A stretch of 44,155 nucleotides of DNA from a virus, in the IMG/VR virus record IMGVR_UViG_3300044722_000026, positions 1-44,155 of that record. The stretch is one strand, 5' to 3'. The position numbers and the translations under genes were made by a program. Positions 23,354-30,702 of the stretch are shown here, in pieces. Positions within the stretch are counted from its first letter, which is position 1; each line of letters opens with the position of its first letter. Under the pieces are notes generated by a model. That model was not told the origin of the DNA, ran no database searches, and worked only from the letters and a program-made list of their open reading frames with translations.

Positions 23354-23904
23354 GGCCGGACGAAGCGGATGCCGAGGGTGCGGCGCACGGGCAGGCCGGC
23401 CGCCGCGCTGGCGGCGGATTGCTCGAGAAGGACGCGGCGCTGATACTTGAGCTGCAGGCGCTCGAGCGCTTCGACGGCGATGCGGTCGATCTGCTGGCCG
23501 TCGATGTTGGTGGACTCGAGGCCGTTCGGGATCCGGCCCTCCAGGGCCGCCTCGATGAGGACCAGCATGCGCGAGGCGTGGGTGCTGCCGAGCGCCGCCA
23601 GGGGGCTAGGGAGGATGGTGAGCGCGCCGCGGCCGACGGTGGTGCGCGTGGAGCCGGCCTCGACGTAGGCGGTCCAGAGATAGACGCCAGGGGCATAATT
23701 GCCCGACGCGTCGGCGGTGATGGTGACGGCGTGATCGGCGCCGGACGCCGCCGCGGTGATGGTGATCAGCGACTTTCCAGACGCCTGGAAAGCGTACTTG
23801 AGGACGTTGCTGGTCGCCGGGTAATCGGGCAGCGAACGCGTCCACTGCACCGTGTCTCCGGCCGTGATCGCGCTGGGCTCAGAGGTGGGGATCGACACAG
23901 GCAT
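23350..23904 (-). CDS. Head-tail connector in gpW position
   Basis: This 184-residue protein has an N-terminal Ig-like or beta-sandwich part (about 5-95: ITAGDTVQWTRSLPDYPATS, GNYAPGVYLWTAYVEAGSTR). The helical C-terminal part contains HASRMLVLIEAALEGRI, GQQIDRIAVEALERLQLKYQ and an Arg-rich end. This two-part layout between terminase and portal is known from lambda-like phages, where it replaces or extends the gpW joining protein. A TTGACA box lies 16 nt upstream (23921-23926). Copy 3 of the 18-bp motif lies inside. Confidence 0.7.
   Translation of the reverse strand: MPVSIPTSEPSAITAGDTVQWTRSLPDYPATSNVLKYAFQASGKSLITITAAASGADHAVTITADASGNYAPGVYLWTAYVEAGSTRTTVGRGALTILPSPLAALGSTHASRMLVLIEAALEGRIPNGLESTNIDGQQIDRIAVEALERLQLKYQRRVLLEQSAASAAAGLPVRRTLGIRFVRP
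23774..23791. repeat. 18-bp dispersed near-palindrome, copy 3
   Basis: TTTCCAGACGCCTGGAAA lies within the connector gene, read in the coding strand as F-Q-A-S-G-K. Confidence 0.7.
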
Positions 23905-23949
23905 TCGGCCTGCGCGGGACTGTCAATGACGGGCCCGGGGCTGGGTTCA

Positions 23950-24033
23950 TCACAGCATCACCCAAAGAGCCCAGGAAACGGTCCATGCGACGATCCAAAA
24001 CACGACGAAAGCACATCCTCCGGTGAACTTCAT
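23950..24033 (-). CDS. 27-residue membrane microprotein
   Basis: ATG 24033 to TGA 23950 encodes MKFTGGC followed by a Trp/Val/Ala-rich single membrane span (FVVFWIVAWTVSWALWVML). It lies between a zinc-ribbon gene and the connector gene on the same strand. A GC-rich genome rarely gives such a clean span by chance, but the size leaves real doubt. It could modulate lysis or superinfection. Confidence 0.5.
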   Translation of the reverse strand: MKFTGGCAFVVFWIVAWTVSWALWVML

Positions 24034-24050
24034 TTCCAATGGGACGGGGC

Positions 24051-24293
24051 TCAGGGCACAGGCTGGAGATCCCCTGCCTCATTCATGGTGCACAGGACGC
24101 CGTTGGCCCATACGAGAACGGTGTTTTGGATCAGCCTTACCGTGGGCTTGTGACGGAGCGGTGCTCCACAGGATTCGCAGCGGTCGCCCGAGACGACCGA
24201 GGCGCAATACTCGCACGACGGGGGTGGGGGGGGTGCAGTCGATACCGCAATCCAAGGAGTTCGCCAGTTGGGTCCAGGAACGCGCAATCCCAT
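24051..24293 (-). CDS. Small zinc-ribbon protein
   Basis: This 80-residue protein starts at ATG 24293. It contains CEYCASVVSGDRCESC, a CxxC-x8-CxxC zinc ribbon (about residues 27-42), followed by a short beta region. The ribosome binding site AAGGATGG comes from half of the CTTACRTAAG palindrome just upstream. Role is unknown; it lies between a DUF3102-like gene and head genes. Confidence 0.6.
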   Translation of the reverse strand: MGLRVPGPNWRTPWIAVSTAPPPPPSCEYCASVVSGDRCESCGAPLRHKPTVRLIQNTVLVWANGVLCTMNEAGDLQPVP

Positions 24294-24301
24294 TGGAAAC
24301 C

Positions 24302-24317
24302 ATCCTTACATAAGGAG
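24302..24317. repeat. CTTACRTAAG palindrome, copy 2
   Basis: ATCCTTACATAAGGAG contains the stop codon of the DUF3102-like gene. On the minus strand the downstream half (AAGGAT) serves as a Shine-Dalgarno-like sequence for the next gene. Confidence 0.65.
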
Positions 24318-24875
24318 ACCAGCCACCCACTCGCGGCCGCCGATTTCGATGATGCGCCGCACCACGGGCTCGAGGTCGTGGCGGAGGACGTCGGGTTCCG
24401 GCGCGGTGGCGAGGCCGATCTTGCACTGCTGGTCCCACTTGAAGAACTGGTTCACGAAGGTGAGCGGGTGCGGGGTCGGGGTGATCCTCTGGTCGCCCGG
24501 GAGCTCCGGGCGCTCCTTGGCGGGGATGTAGCCCCAGAGAAACTTGCGGATCGACTCCGCGTTCAAATCCGTGGAATCCACGGATTTGGCGTCGTTTTCC
24601 CGAAAGAGGGTCATGCAGCGCTGGCTATTGCGCTCGCCCAGGTCGGGCCAATTGCCCCCCAACCAGAAGAGCCAGCGGCCGTGGCCGATCGCGTCCTTGA
24701 TGCGCACGAGGATCCCGCCAAGGCGGAAAGCGAGCATGAGCAGCTCGTCGCGTTTGAGGCGGAGGACCTGCTCGGCGCTGACGATCTCGGCGTAGGTTTC
24801 CTTGGCCGCTTCCAGGAGCGGCCGGACGCGTTCGGCGAGCTCGAGGCTGTCGCGGGTGGCGAGATCGGTGCTCAT
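24306..24875 (-). CDS. DUF3102-like phage protein
   Basis: This 189-residue helical protein has the segment LGGILVRIKDAIGHGRWLFW then LGGNWPDLGERNSQRCMTLF. That matches the pattern of DUF3102-type proteins (a helix with 'K..IGHG.W..WL', then an HTH-like 'S.RT.QR.M'). It is probably DNA-binding. The location between accessory genes and the head module is unusual for a regulator. It overlaps the upstream gene as ATGA. Confidence 0.65.
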   Translation of the reverse strand: MSTDLATRDSLELAERVRPLLEAAKETYAEIVSAEQVLRLKRDELLMLAFRLGGILVRIKDAIGHGRWLFWLGGNWPDLGERNSQRCMTLFRENDAKSVDSTDLNAESIRKFLWGYIPAKERPELPGDQRITPTPHPLTFVNQFFKWDQQCKIGLATAPEPDVLRHDLEPVVRRIIEIGGREWVAGLLM

Positions 24876-25801
24876 GCCAGGTGGGCGAGCTGGCAGCGCA
24901 GACGGGTGACGTCTGGCCGCATGGCGAGGGCCTTGAGGCCGGCGAAGGTGTCGCGGAGGCAGTTGACGCCTTTGTCTTTAGCCTGCCGGGTTTTGTTCGT
25001 CGCCCGGCCAAGTTCGGCCAGGGTGCCGGCATCGATGAGGTCCGGACGCAGCTCGTAAGCGACAAGCTGCAGGCGTTCGCCGAGCGCGGAGATCGATGTG
25101 GCGCGCCGCATCCATTCCAGGAAGCGGCTGTAGATATCACCGGTGGACCGCAGCGCCTCGATGGCTTCGCTGAGGCGGAAGGCCGGGAACAGCGAGAGGA
25201 AGCCGCGGGCGAGATCCGGATCGACGTGCAGGCCGCCAGCCAGATCGGTGCGCATGCCGGCAATGAGGACGGCGCTGCGTTTGCCCAGTTCGACCAGGCC
25301 CACGGCGTCCAAGGCCCAGCGCAGGGCCTCGCCGAAGGTGTCGGACGCGGCGCGCACGGCCGCGGGCGAGAGATCCTGGACTTCCACGGCATTGTGCTGG
25401 GGCTCGAGGCGATCGACGGGGTGATCGTGGATGCAGGCGGCGTGCAGTTCGGCCGGGTCGCAGAAATCCACGTCCGGATCGGCCGGGCCGCCCTGGGGCC
25501 GGCCATCGGCCGGCGGCGGCCGGTGCAGGCCGTGCAACCTGGCGAACGCCTGGTCCACTTCGTTCAACGACTCGAACCATCGCCGATAGGTCCGCGCGTC
25601 GGCTTTCTCTTTCGCGATCGCGTTGCCCTGGCTCTGGCTCTCCGCGAGGGAGAGCTCGTTTTCCCGTTGCTTGCCGCGGCCGCCGCTCGCGCCGGCGGAG
25701 GGCGGCAGGTGTGTGGTGCGCCGGGTGCCGAGATGGGGATTGCCAGGATTCTGGTAGCTCTGCAGCTCCGGCTTCAGAAGAGGACCGAGATTGGTGATCA
25801 T
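24872..25801 (-). CDS. Unrecognised 309-residue protein
   Basis: The start at ATG 25801 (MITNLGPLLKPELQ) was chosen for its ATGA overlap with the upstream gene; an earlier in-frame start would overlap that gene heavily. The N-terminal 60 residues are polar and disordered (NPHLGTRRTTHLPP). The remainder is helical and acidic, with RTYRRWFESLNEVDQAFARL and PDLARGFLSLFPAFRLSEAI. There is no catalytic motif. It is coupled to the DUF3102-like gene, so a joint regulatory role is possible. Confidence 0.6.
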   Translation of the reverse strand: MITNLGPLLKPELQSYQNPGNPHLGTRRTTHLPPSAGASGGRGKQRENELSLAESQSQGNAIAKEKADARTYRRWFESLNEVDQAFARLHGLHRPPPADGRPQGGPADPDVDFCDPAELHAACIHDHPVDRLEPQHNAVEVQDLSPAAVRAASDTFGEALRWALDAVGLVELGKRSAVLIAGMRTDLAGGLHVDPDLARGFLSLFPAFRLSEAIEALRSTGDIYSRFLEWMRRATSISALGERLQLVAYELRPDLIDAGTLAELGRATNKTRQAKDKGVNCLRDTFAGLKALAMRPDVTRLRCQLAHLA

Positions 25802-26085
25802 GAGCGAATGAACGAGCAGAGGACGAGGACGATGATCATCAGGAGGAGGATTCCCATCGGCCACGCGATCGGATGGTGGGTGCTCGGGAGCCTCAGCCAG
25901 AACTCGCCGGCGCCGGAAAGCGACGGCGCCGGACTGACCCGGCAGGCCCAATAGCGCCGTCTATTTTCGAGCCACTCGAACCGCCAATCGGTGCAAAAAC
26001 CAACGCCGGACGCGGCCAGGTGCCAGAAGTCACCAATGCGGGCGAAGCGGTGCGCGGTATTAAGGATCGGCGAGCGGAAGGTCAC
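25798..26085 (-). CDS. Small C-tail-anchored membrane protein
   Basis: This 95-residue protein starts at GTG 26085. The soluble part is rich in aromatic residues and arginine (FCTDWRFEWLENRRRYWACR). It is followed by one strong transmembrane segment at the C-terminus (about 76-93: PMGILLLMIIVLVLCSFI). Only one or two residues follow the span, so it is tail-anchored. Function is unknown. Confidence 0.6.
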   Translation of the reverse strand: MTFRSPILNTAHRFARIGDFWHLAASGVGFCTDWRFEWLENRRRYWACRVSPAPSLSGAGEFWLRLPSTHHPIAWPMGILLLMIIVLVLCSFIRS

Positions 26086-26265
26086 AGGCGTCGAGTGGCG
26101 GAGGAGCCGGAGTCAACAGCCTGCAGGATGACACACCTTTTTTGCCCCCATTCCCGCCACGGCGGTAAAAGCGCCCACAAGCGCTGGGGAGCGCTGGGGA
26201 GCGCTCATGAGCGATAATCTCGCTAAAAATAGATTTGACGGCTTCCTGCCACGCAGCCGCCCTCG
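26086..26265. other. Intergenic region with AGCGCT repeats
   Basis: There is no gene I can support in this 180-bp gap. At 26181-26213 it has two GCGCTGGGGA units followed by GCGCTCATGAGCG, which is a palindrome. CCGCCACGGCGG lies nearby at about 26154-26165. Confidence 0.5.
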
Positions 26266-26610
26266 CTACTTCGGCCCATCGAAACCGCGGGGGAGAATGC
26301 GCAACAGCTCGACGATCCACTCCGGCCTCGCCTTGCGCCCATCCACAAAGGGCGACGTGGGCTCGTTGGCGACGGCGTTGACGCACTTCACCCCGATATT
26401 CAGCATGGCGGCGAGTTGCTGGACGGAGAAGAGCACCCATGGGTATTTCTCCGCCACGCGATTCAACTCCTGAACTTCCCACGGCATCATCTCGCGCCGA
26501 TCTGGCAGGCCGACGATGGCTTCCCTCTCTACCTCCACGACGGTGCGCGGCGGTGGCCGGGCGGCGCCGGGCGTCGGCGTCGGCCGTGGCTTGGGAGTCT
26601 TTCTGGGCAT
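26266..26610 (-). CDS. HTH-like DNA-binding protein
   Basis: This 114-residue protein is taken from ATG 26610. A basic Pro-rich N-terminus (MPRKTPKPRPTPTPGAARPP) is followed by a folded domain with the HTH-like stretch VLFSVQQLAAMLNIGVKCVN and a wing-like FVDGRKARPEWIVELLR. It lies just downstream of the terminase genes. It could be a second terminase-small-like or regulatory protein. The exact start is uncertain (an ATG seven codons upstream is also in frame). Confidence 0.6.
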   Translation of the reverse strand: MPRKTPKPRPTPTPGAARPPPRTVVEVEREAIVGLPDRREMMPWEVQELNRVAEKYPWVLFSVQQLAAMLNIGVKCVNAVANEPTSPFVDGRKARPEWIVELLRILPRGFDGPK

Positions 26611-26775
26611 CTCTGCGGGGCACCGTAGCACGAAAAGCGGCCAGGCCGAAGGTCCGGGTAGAGGCCGCTTATAAGGGGCCGGCGGAGCGCTCCGGGCCTG
26701 ACCGGTAGTTCGGTGACCGCCGATCGCCGGGAGTCAATGCGCGGGAACGCCCCGCTCCGTGCTATGCTGCGCGCC
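26611..26775. other. Divergent intergenic region
   Basis: This 165-bp region separates the leftward HTH-like gene from the rightward zinc-finger gene. A TATGCT box at 26763-26768 lies 7 nt before the rightward start, with no good -35 at the right spacing. I see no other gene. Confidence 0.4.
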
Positions 26776-26967
26776 ATGCCCGGCGCCACCATCCTGATCG
26801 AGCCGCCCGACGAGCAGCGAGCGCTCGGCGAGGCGCTCGAGGAAATGGAGCAGCGCAGCCGACTGCGCGATGGAGTGAAAGCGCACCTCGACCACTGCCC
26901 TGAATGCGGCGAGGGCGGGATGCTGTGCGCCTCCGGCGCACGCCTGGTGCGGACGGCGATCGGTTAG
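26776..26967 (+). CDS. Small Cys-rich protein on opposite strand
   Basis: This 63-residue protein starts MPGATILIEPPDEQRALGEA. A charged helix leads into HLDHCPECGEGGMLCASG, where three Cys and flanking His residues could form a zinc knuckle. It converges on the large terminase gene, overlapping its stop by four bases. Isolated opposite-strand genes of this size are typical morons. An upstream in-frame ATG at 26713 is less likely because the region before 26776 carries the only promoter-like box. Confidence 0.5.
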   Translation: MPGATILIEPPDEQRALGEALEEMEQRSRLRDGVKAHLDHCPECGEGGMLCASGARLVRTAIG

Positions 26968-28940
26968 CGCTTCCACCCGCCGACGAAGCCGCCCACGCGC
27001 TTCACGCCCTGCGTGACGAAGCCGCGCCGTGGGGCTGGTTTCCCAACCGGCTTCTCTGACGCGGCGGGACTGGGGGCGGGTTTACCCGCTTTCTCGCCGG
27101 GCTCTGGAACGCGGAGCTCAACGGCGAGCAGCGCGTACTTCGGCTTGAGGATTTTCTCGGCGGCCATGCAGCCGACGGCGCCGTCGAGCGATTCGTTGCG
27201 GACGCCTTGTTCACAGCCAAACCATTTATGCCACTGGCCGTCGCGCCCCTGGCGGTCTTCGCTGTTTTCGGCGAGGAGCATTTTGAAAAACTGCTCGCTG
27301 AATTGTCCAAGCGCTGGGTAGTGGCGGTAGCCTGTGCTTTGCAGATTATCCTGAGCCAGGCGCTGGTAGATGACTTCCTTGGCGGCATTGGTGCCGAGCA
27401 CCCAAACCGGCGTCTTGTGTTTGCCTTCGCGCCGGGCACGGCGTTCGACGAGCGGCCGAGAGAGCTCGGTGTCGCCGCGGGAGGCGTGGATTTTTCGGCG
27501 CGCTCGCGGTCGGGTGAAATCAAAGACGTGATCGCGCCAGTTGCCGGCGTCCACGAGTCCGCCGGCGGGACGGAGGATTTTGCCGGAGGGATGCGCATAG
27601 CTCGTCGAAAGAAGGATGCGATCGAGTTCGGCCCAGACACCCTGATCCGGCTTCACGAGGGGGGCGCCTTTGCCGCCTTTGATGACCTGATAATCGAGGG
27701 CCCAGACCTGTTGATTCTCACCGTGCCCTTCGATGAATAGCTCGAGTCGATCGAACTGGACGTCCACGAAGAAGACGATGAGGAGCACACCCGCGGGCAG
27801 CAATTGCGCGGGGTCGTACTCTTCACGCCTGAGAAAGAGCGCGCTGTGTTCGGGTTTGGCGTCGCCGGCCGACTGATAGGTCTCGGCGTCGCGACGATTG
27901 ACCATGACGCGTCGGGAACGTTCGGGGTTGTCGCTCGTCTCGACGTCGATCTCCTCCTGGGCAACGAGCTGCAGGAAGCCGCCGGGATATTTGACTTCGT
28001 CCACGGCGTGAGGCCAGAGCAGCGCATTGGCGTGGAACCCTTTCTTGCCGATAAACTCGTAGCGCGGTCGCCACTCGCCGGCGCGCGACATGGTGTAGCG
28101 CTGGTGATCGGTGAGGAGGTCGGCGCAACGCGGACAGCGCAACCGCGCGTCCTGCGGCCGTGCGGGCTCATAGACGATCTGGCTGCGGTGCATGATGAAC
28201 GGCTCGCCGCCGCAGATCTCACACGTCACCCACCACTCGTTGTAATCGGTCTTGAGGAGCTTGGCCTCAATGCGGCTCTTGCCCTTGAGCGAGGGGTAGG
28301 AGCAATAGACTTCCCGGGTGTCCGGAAATTCGTCGCCCCTGCCTTTGAATTGCTTGAGCTGGTCGCCTTCGTCGCTCTCGATCTCGACGATCGCGTCGAT
28401 CTCATCGGCATAGAGCCGGTTGCCTTTCGCGCGCCGAATGTCGCCGGGGGAGTTGGCGCCGACGATGTCGATCAGTCCGCCGGCGTAGATTTTGTGGAGT
28501 AAGGTGTTGTCGCTTTTGCGGCGGCCGGTGCCGTCGCCGATTTTCGCGTGCAATTCCGGCGTCGGGTCGATGAGCTCGCGCATGAGCTGGTCTTTGCTCC
28601 ACTTCTTCCCCTGCCCCAGCGTCGGCCACATGACGAACATGTCTGACGGATCCTCGTCGATCCAATAACCGACCGCGTTGAGGACGACCTCGGATTTTCC
28701 GCCGCGCGAGTAGAGCTGGAAAACGGTCTCCTGATTCCGGCGATCGAAGAGCGCGTCGAACATTTTGCGTTGGTAAGGCGCGTAGTCGAAAGAGAACGGC
28801 CGACTGGCGCCGTGCTTCGCCGGCATGCGGCGCACGGTCTGGGCCCACTGGTCCGGCGGTAGGATGCTCCAGGTCGCGAAGCACGCCTCGAGATAGCAGG
28901 CGCGGCGCTTGCGGCGCTCAGCCAGGGAGATCTCATCCAC
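26964..28940 (-). CDS. Terminase large subunit, GpA type
   Basis: The GTG start at 28940 overlaps the small-subunit stop and gives 658 residues. The N-terminal ATPase has Walker A-like SRGGKSEV (78-85), an adenine-binding region MWPTLGQGKKWSKDQL just after it, and Walker B ADEID (178-182). A Cys-rich insertion (CEICGGEPF, CPRCADL) probably binds zinc, as in GpA-family terminases. The C-terminal nuclease includes FFVDVQFDRLELFIEGHG, with an Asp expected in the metal site. The last 50 residues are Pro/Lys-rich. Confidence 0.9.
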   Translation of the reverse strand: MDEISLAERRKRRACYLEACFATWSILPPDQWAQTVRRMPAKHGASRPFSFDYAPYQRKMFDALFDRRNQETVFQLYSRGGKSEVVLNAVGYWIDEDPSDMFVMWPTLGQGKKWSKDQLMRELIDPTPELHAKIGDGTGRRKSDNTLLHKIYAGGLIDIVGANSPGDIRRAKGNRLYADEIDAIVEIESDEGDQLKQFKGRGDEFPDTREVYCSYPSLKGKSRIEAKLLKTDYNEWWVTCEICGGEPFIMHRSQIVYEPARPQDARLRCPRCADLLTDHQRYTMSRAGEWRPRYEFIGKKGFHANALLWPHAVDEVKYPGGFLQLVAQEEIDVETSDNPERSRRVMVNRRDAETYQSAGDAKPEHSALFLRREEYDPAQLLPAGVLLIVFFVDVQFDRLELFIEGHGENQQVWALDYQVIKGGKGAPLVKPDQGVWAELDRILLSTSYAHPSGKILRPAGGLVDAGNWRDHVFDFTRPRARRKIHASRGDTELSRPLVERRARREGKHKTPVWVLGTNAAKEVIYQRLAQDNLQSTGYRHYPALGQFSEQFFKMLLAENSEDRQGRDGQWHKWFGCEQGVRNESLDGAVGCMAAEKILKPKYALLAVELRVPEPGEKAGKPAPSPAASEKPVGKPAPRRGFVTQGVKRVGGFVGGWKR

Positions 28941-29385
28941 GGCTGCGGAGACGTTTCGCCGGCATGGAGCGGAACGAGGCGAAGAGCTCGTTGATGAGGT
29001 CCGGCGTGAGGGCTTTGCCTTTGGCGTTTTTGAGTCCCGCGGCGATCGCCTGGAACGTCTCGTTATCAACGGCATCGATGACGTCGTGTGGAATTCGCTC
29101 GCGCTGCAGCTCCTCGTTTTTTAGGCGGAAGTTCTTCGCCTGCTCGCGGTCCTTGTCGATGCGCGGGTCGGCGCCGAAGACCGCCTCGCAAATGGCGTGT
29201 GTCGAGAACTTCCCGTCACCCCCCTCCTCAATGCTCTTCTCGCGAATGCGCTTCGCGAGTGTGCGACGGTCGAGGCCGAATTCCGTGGCCGCATGCTCTA
29301 CGGTCCACCGCACGGCTTTCGAGGGCCGTCCCTGTCCGCGGTCGCTGGTGCTTGGAGTTGCTCGATGCTCACGCTTTTTCGTCAC
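28933..29385 (-). CDS. Terminase small subunit
   Basis: This 150-residue protein has the Nu1-like plan. The HTH region is WTVEHAATEFGLDRRTLAKR then IREKSIEEGGDGKFSTHAIC, and a charged helix (KDREQAKNFRLKNEELQRER) follows for oligomerisation. It recognises the packaging site and feeds DNA to the large subunit directly downstream. It starts at GTG 29385, with a TTGACC box 13 nt upstream (29399-29404). Confidence 0.88.
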   Translation of the reverse strand: MTKKREHRATPSTSDRGQGRPSKAVRWTVEHAATEFGLDRRTLAKRIREKSIEEGGDGKFSTHAICEAVFGADPRIDKDREQAKNFRLKNEELQRERIPHDVIDAVDNETFQAIAAGLKNAKGKALTPDLINELFASFRSMPAKRLRSRG

Positions 29386-29577
29386 CCACCCAGCGAGGGG
29401 TCAACCTTTTGTGGACATCATGGGCCCATCCCATCTAGCGCGAAATGGGGAGTCCGGAACCCGCGTGGGAATTTTGGGCCGGGAAGGACCCGTCGCTTTC
29501 GCACGGGTGAGAGGCCGTCGCACAGGTGCGAAGCCCTCGCATCTTTGCGAGGGCCGCGAGCGTCCTTACGTAAGGAC
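29386..29577. other. Intergenic region before terminase genes
   Basis: This 192-bp non-coding region separates the early operon from the packaging module, so it is the natural place for a late promoter or a packaging (cos/pac-like) site. It contains a perfect 8-bp hairpin with 4-nt loop at 29534-29553 (CCCTCGCA/TGCGAGGG), the palindrome at 29562-29577 and the TTGACC box at 29399-29404. No T-tract follows the hairpin, so it is not a standard terminator. Confidence 0.6.
29562..29577. repeat. CTTACRTAAG palindrome, copy 3
   Basis: GTCCTTACGTAAGGAC is a perfect 16-bp palindrome that abuts the stop codon of the upstream gene. Confidence 0.75.
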
Positions 29578-29877
29578 TCAGTTCCTTCCCGCCCGCCCTC
29601 GTAGGTAAGCTCGGCGCGTGGCGAGGTTGGCAATCTGCGCCGCCATCAATGCCGGCGCGGCCTCCTGCATTGTGGCCCACTGCGTGGCCTTGTCCTCGTA
29701 GGTCAGCTCGCGCGACTGGCACAGCTCACACCAGCGATTGAAGGCCTTGGCTTTGAACTGCGCCTCGATCATCGCGCACGCTCCCTCGAAAGTCTGGGCA
29801 TCGTCTTCATACGCAGCCCCGAGCACGCAATGGCGCTGCGGGCAGAGCAGTTGAACGACGTGGACGCGCTTGCTCAT
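29578..29877 (-). CDS. Small conserved zinc-ribbon-like phage protein
   Basis: This 99-residue protein starts MSKRVHVVQLLCPQRHCVLG. CPQRHC near the N-terminus pairs with CELC about 40 residues later, a likely metal site. The spacing helix (FEGACAMIEAQFKAKAFNRW) is amphipathic. This type recurs just before terminase genes in several phages. It is the last gene of the replication operon and overlaps the upstream gene by four bases. Confidence 0.65.
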   Translation of the reverse strand: MSKRVHVVQLLCPQRHCVLGAAYEDDAQTFEGACAMIEAQFKAKAFNRWCELCQSRELTYEDKATQWATMQEAAPALMAAQIANLATRRAYLRGRAGRN

Positions 29878-30296
29878 CCCGCGGGGCCTTCCTTTCGCAT
29901 TTGATAGCCGCGCTCCTCGAGTAGTCGCTCGATCGCCTCAAGATTGGTCGTGAACGCAGTGCTGTGAGCGTGCTTCAGTACCCAGCAAAGGACATCGAGC
30001 GCGGCGAACAGAGCCAGGCGAGATTCCGCGCTGAGAAAGTCACTCGGCACCGTACCCATCCGGATTGCGTGGAAGAGGTCATGGGCGCGCTGTACATCCA
30101 TGAAAGGTCGCAGCGCTTCGGCACTGCGATCAGGCCCGTGCGAACGGAACGTCTCGTACATCTCCTTACCCCGCAGCAGCTCCGCGATCGGCGTCAGACA
30201 CGCCGGATGCCAGCCCGGTCTCGAGAGCGATAGTTTCGCCAGTGCGAGCAGGATGGCTTGTCGTTGCCCCTCTTCTAGTTCGACGTTCCGCTGCAG
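29874..30296 (-). CDS. Small early protein with unclear start (CTG?)
   Basis: The frame is protein-like from at least codon 5 onward (VELEEGQRQAILLALAKLSL, RPGWHPACLTPIAELLRGKE), well before its first ATG at 30161. Between the upstream in-frame stop and that ATG only CTG codons are available; the first is at 30296, inside the end of the preceding gene, and would give 140 residues. If ATG 30161 is used the product is 95 residues. The C-terminal part contains VQRAHDLFHAIRMGTVPSDF. Function is unknown. Confidence 0.6.
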   Translation of the reverse strand: MQRNVELEEGQRQAILLALAKLSLSRPGWHPACLTPIAELLRGKEMYETFRSHGPDRSAEALRPFMDVQRAHDLFHAIRMGTVPSDFLSAESRLALFAALDVLCWVLKHAHSTAFTTNLEAIERLLEERGYQMRKEGPAG

Positions 30297-30481
30297 TCAT
30301 CGTCGGTGCAGTCGCAGACCATGCACGTCCCTGGCTCGGTAATTGACGCGGCTACGATCCGGAGAGCGACTGAGCCGAGGGGGGTGAGCTGTTCGTAACG
30401 GCACGCGCAGATCAGCGGGATCAGCGCATCGAGCTCCTCGCGCGAAATGCGCAGTGCGACGAACCGGTCCTCGCTGCTCAC
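30275..30481 (-). CDS. Small early protein
   Basis: This 68-residue protein starts MSSEDRFVALRISREELDAL. A helical N-terminal half precedes a Cys-rich acidic tail (CMVCDCTDDDCSG) that could bind metal. It overlaps both neighbours and is part of the ParB-centred operon. Function is unknown. Confidence 0.55.
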   Translation of the reverse strand: MSSEDRFVALRISREELDALIPLICACRYEQLTPLGSVALRIVAASITEPGTCMVCDCTDDDCSGTSN

Positions 30482-30702
30482 GTCTCAACGAGCTCCGGAT
30501 TTCTGAGATCAATCTCGAAGTCTTTGGGAACCCGACCGCGCCGGAAAAGCTTCTGCCGGTGTACAAGCGCGAGGCTGTAGCAGGCCTCGGGATAGCTTGG
30601 AGCGTCAATGAGGACTTCGTGCTCTTTGCCGTTCGCGCGGAACCGAAAACGATATCTAAATAGCGGACCCGTGACAATCGGACGGAACTTGCTGGTGATC
30701 AT
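30478..30702 (-). CDS. Small basic early protein
   Basis: This 74-residue protein starts at ATG 30702, overlapping the ParB stop as ATGA. It is basic and beta-rich (LFRYRFRFRANGKEHEVLID) with an acidic C-terminus. The tight overlap on both sides supports it. Function is unknown. Confidence 0.6.
   Translation of the reverse strand: MITSKFRPIVTGPLFRYRFRFRANGKEHEVLIDAPSYPEACYSLALVHRQKLFRRGRVPKDFEIDLRNPELVET

Noticed and set aside
26181-26213. AGCGCT repeat as a CRISPR array or iteron set
   Set aside because: There are only two 10-bp units plus a palindrome, with no spacers and no cas genes.
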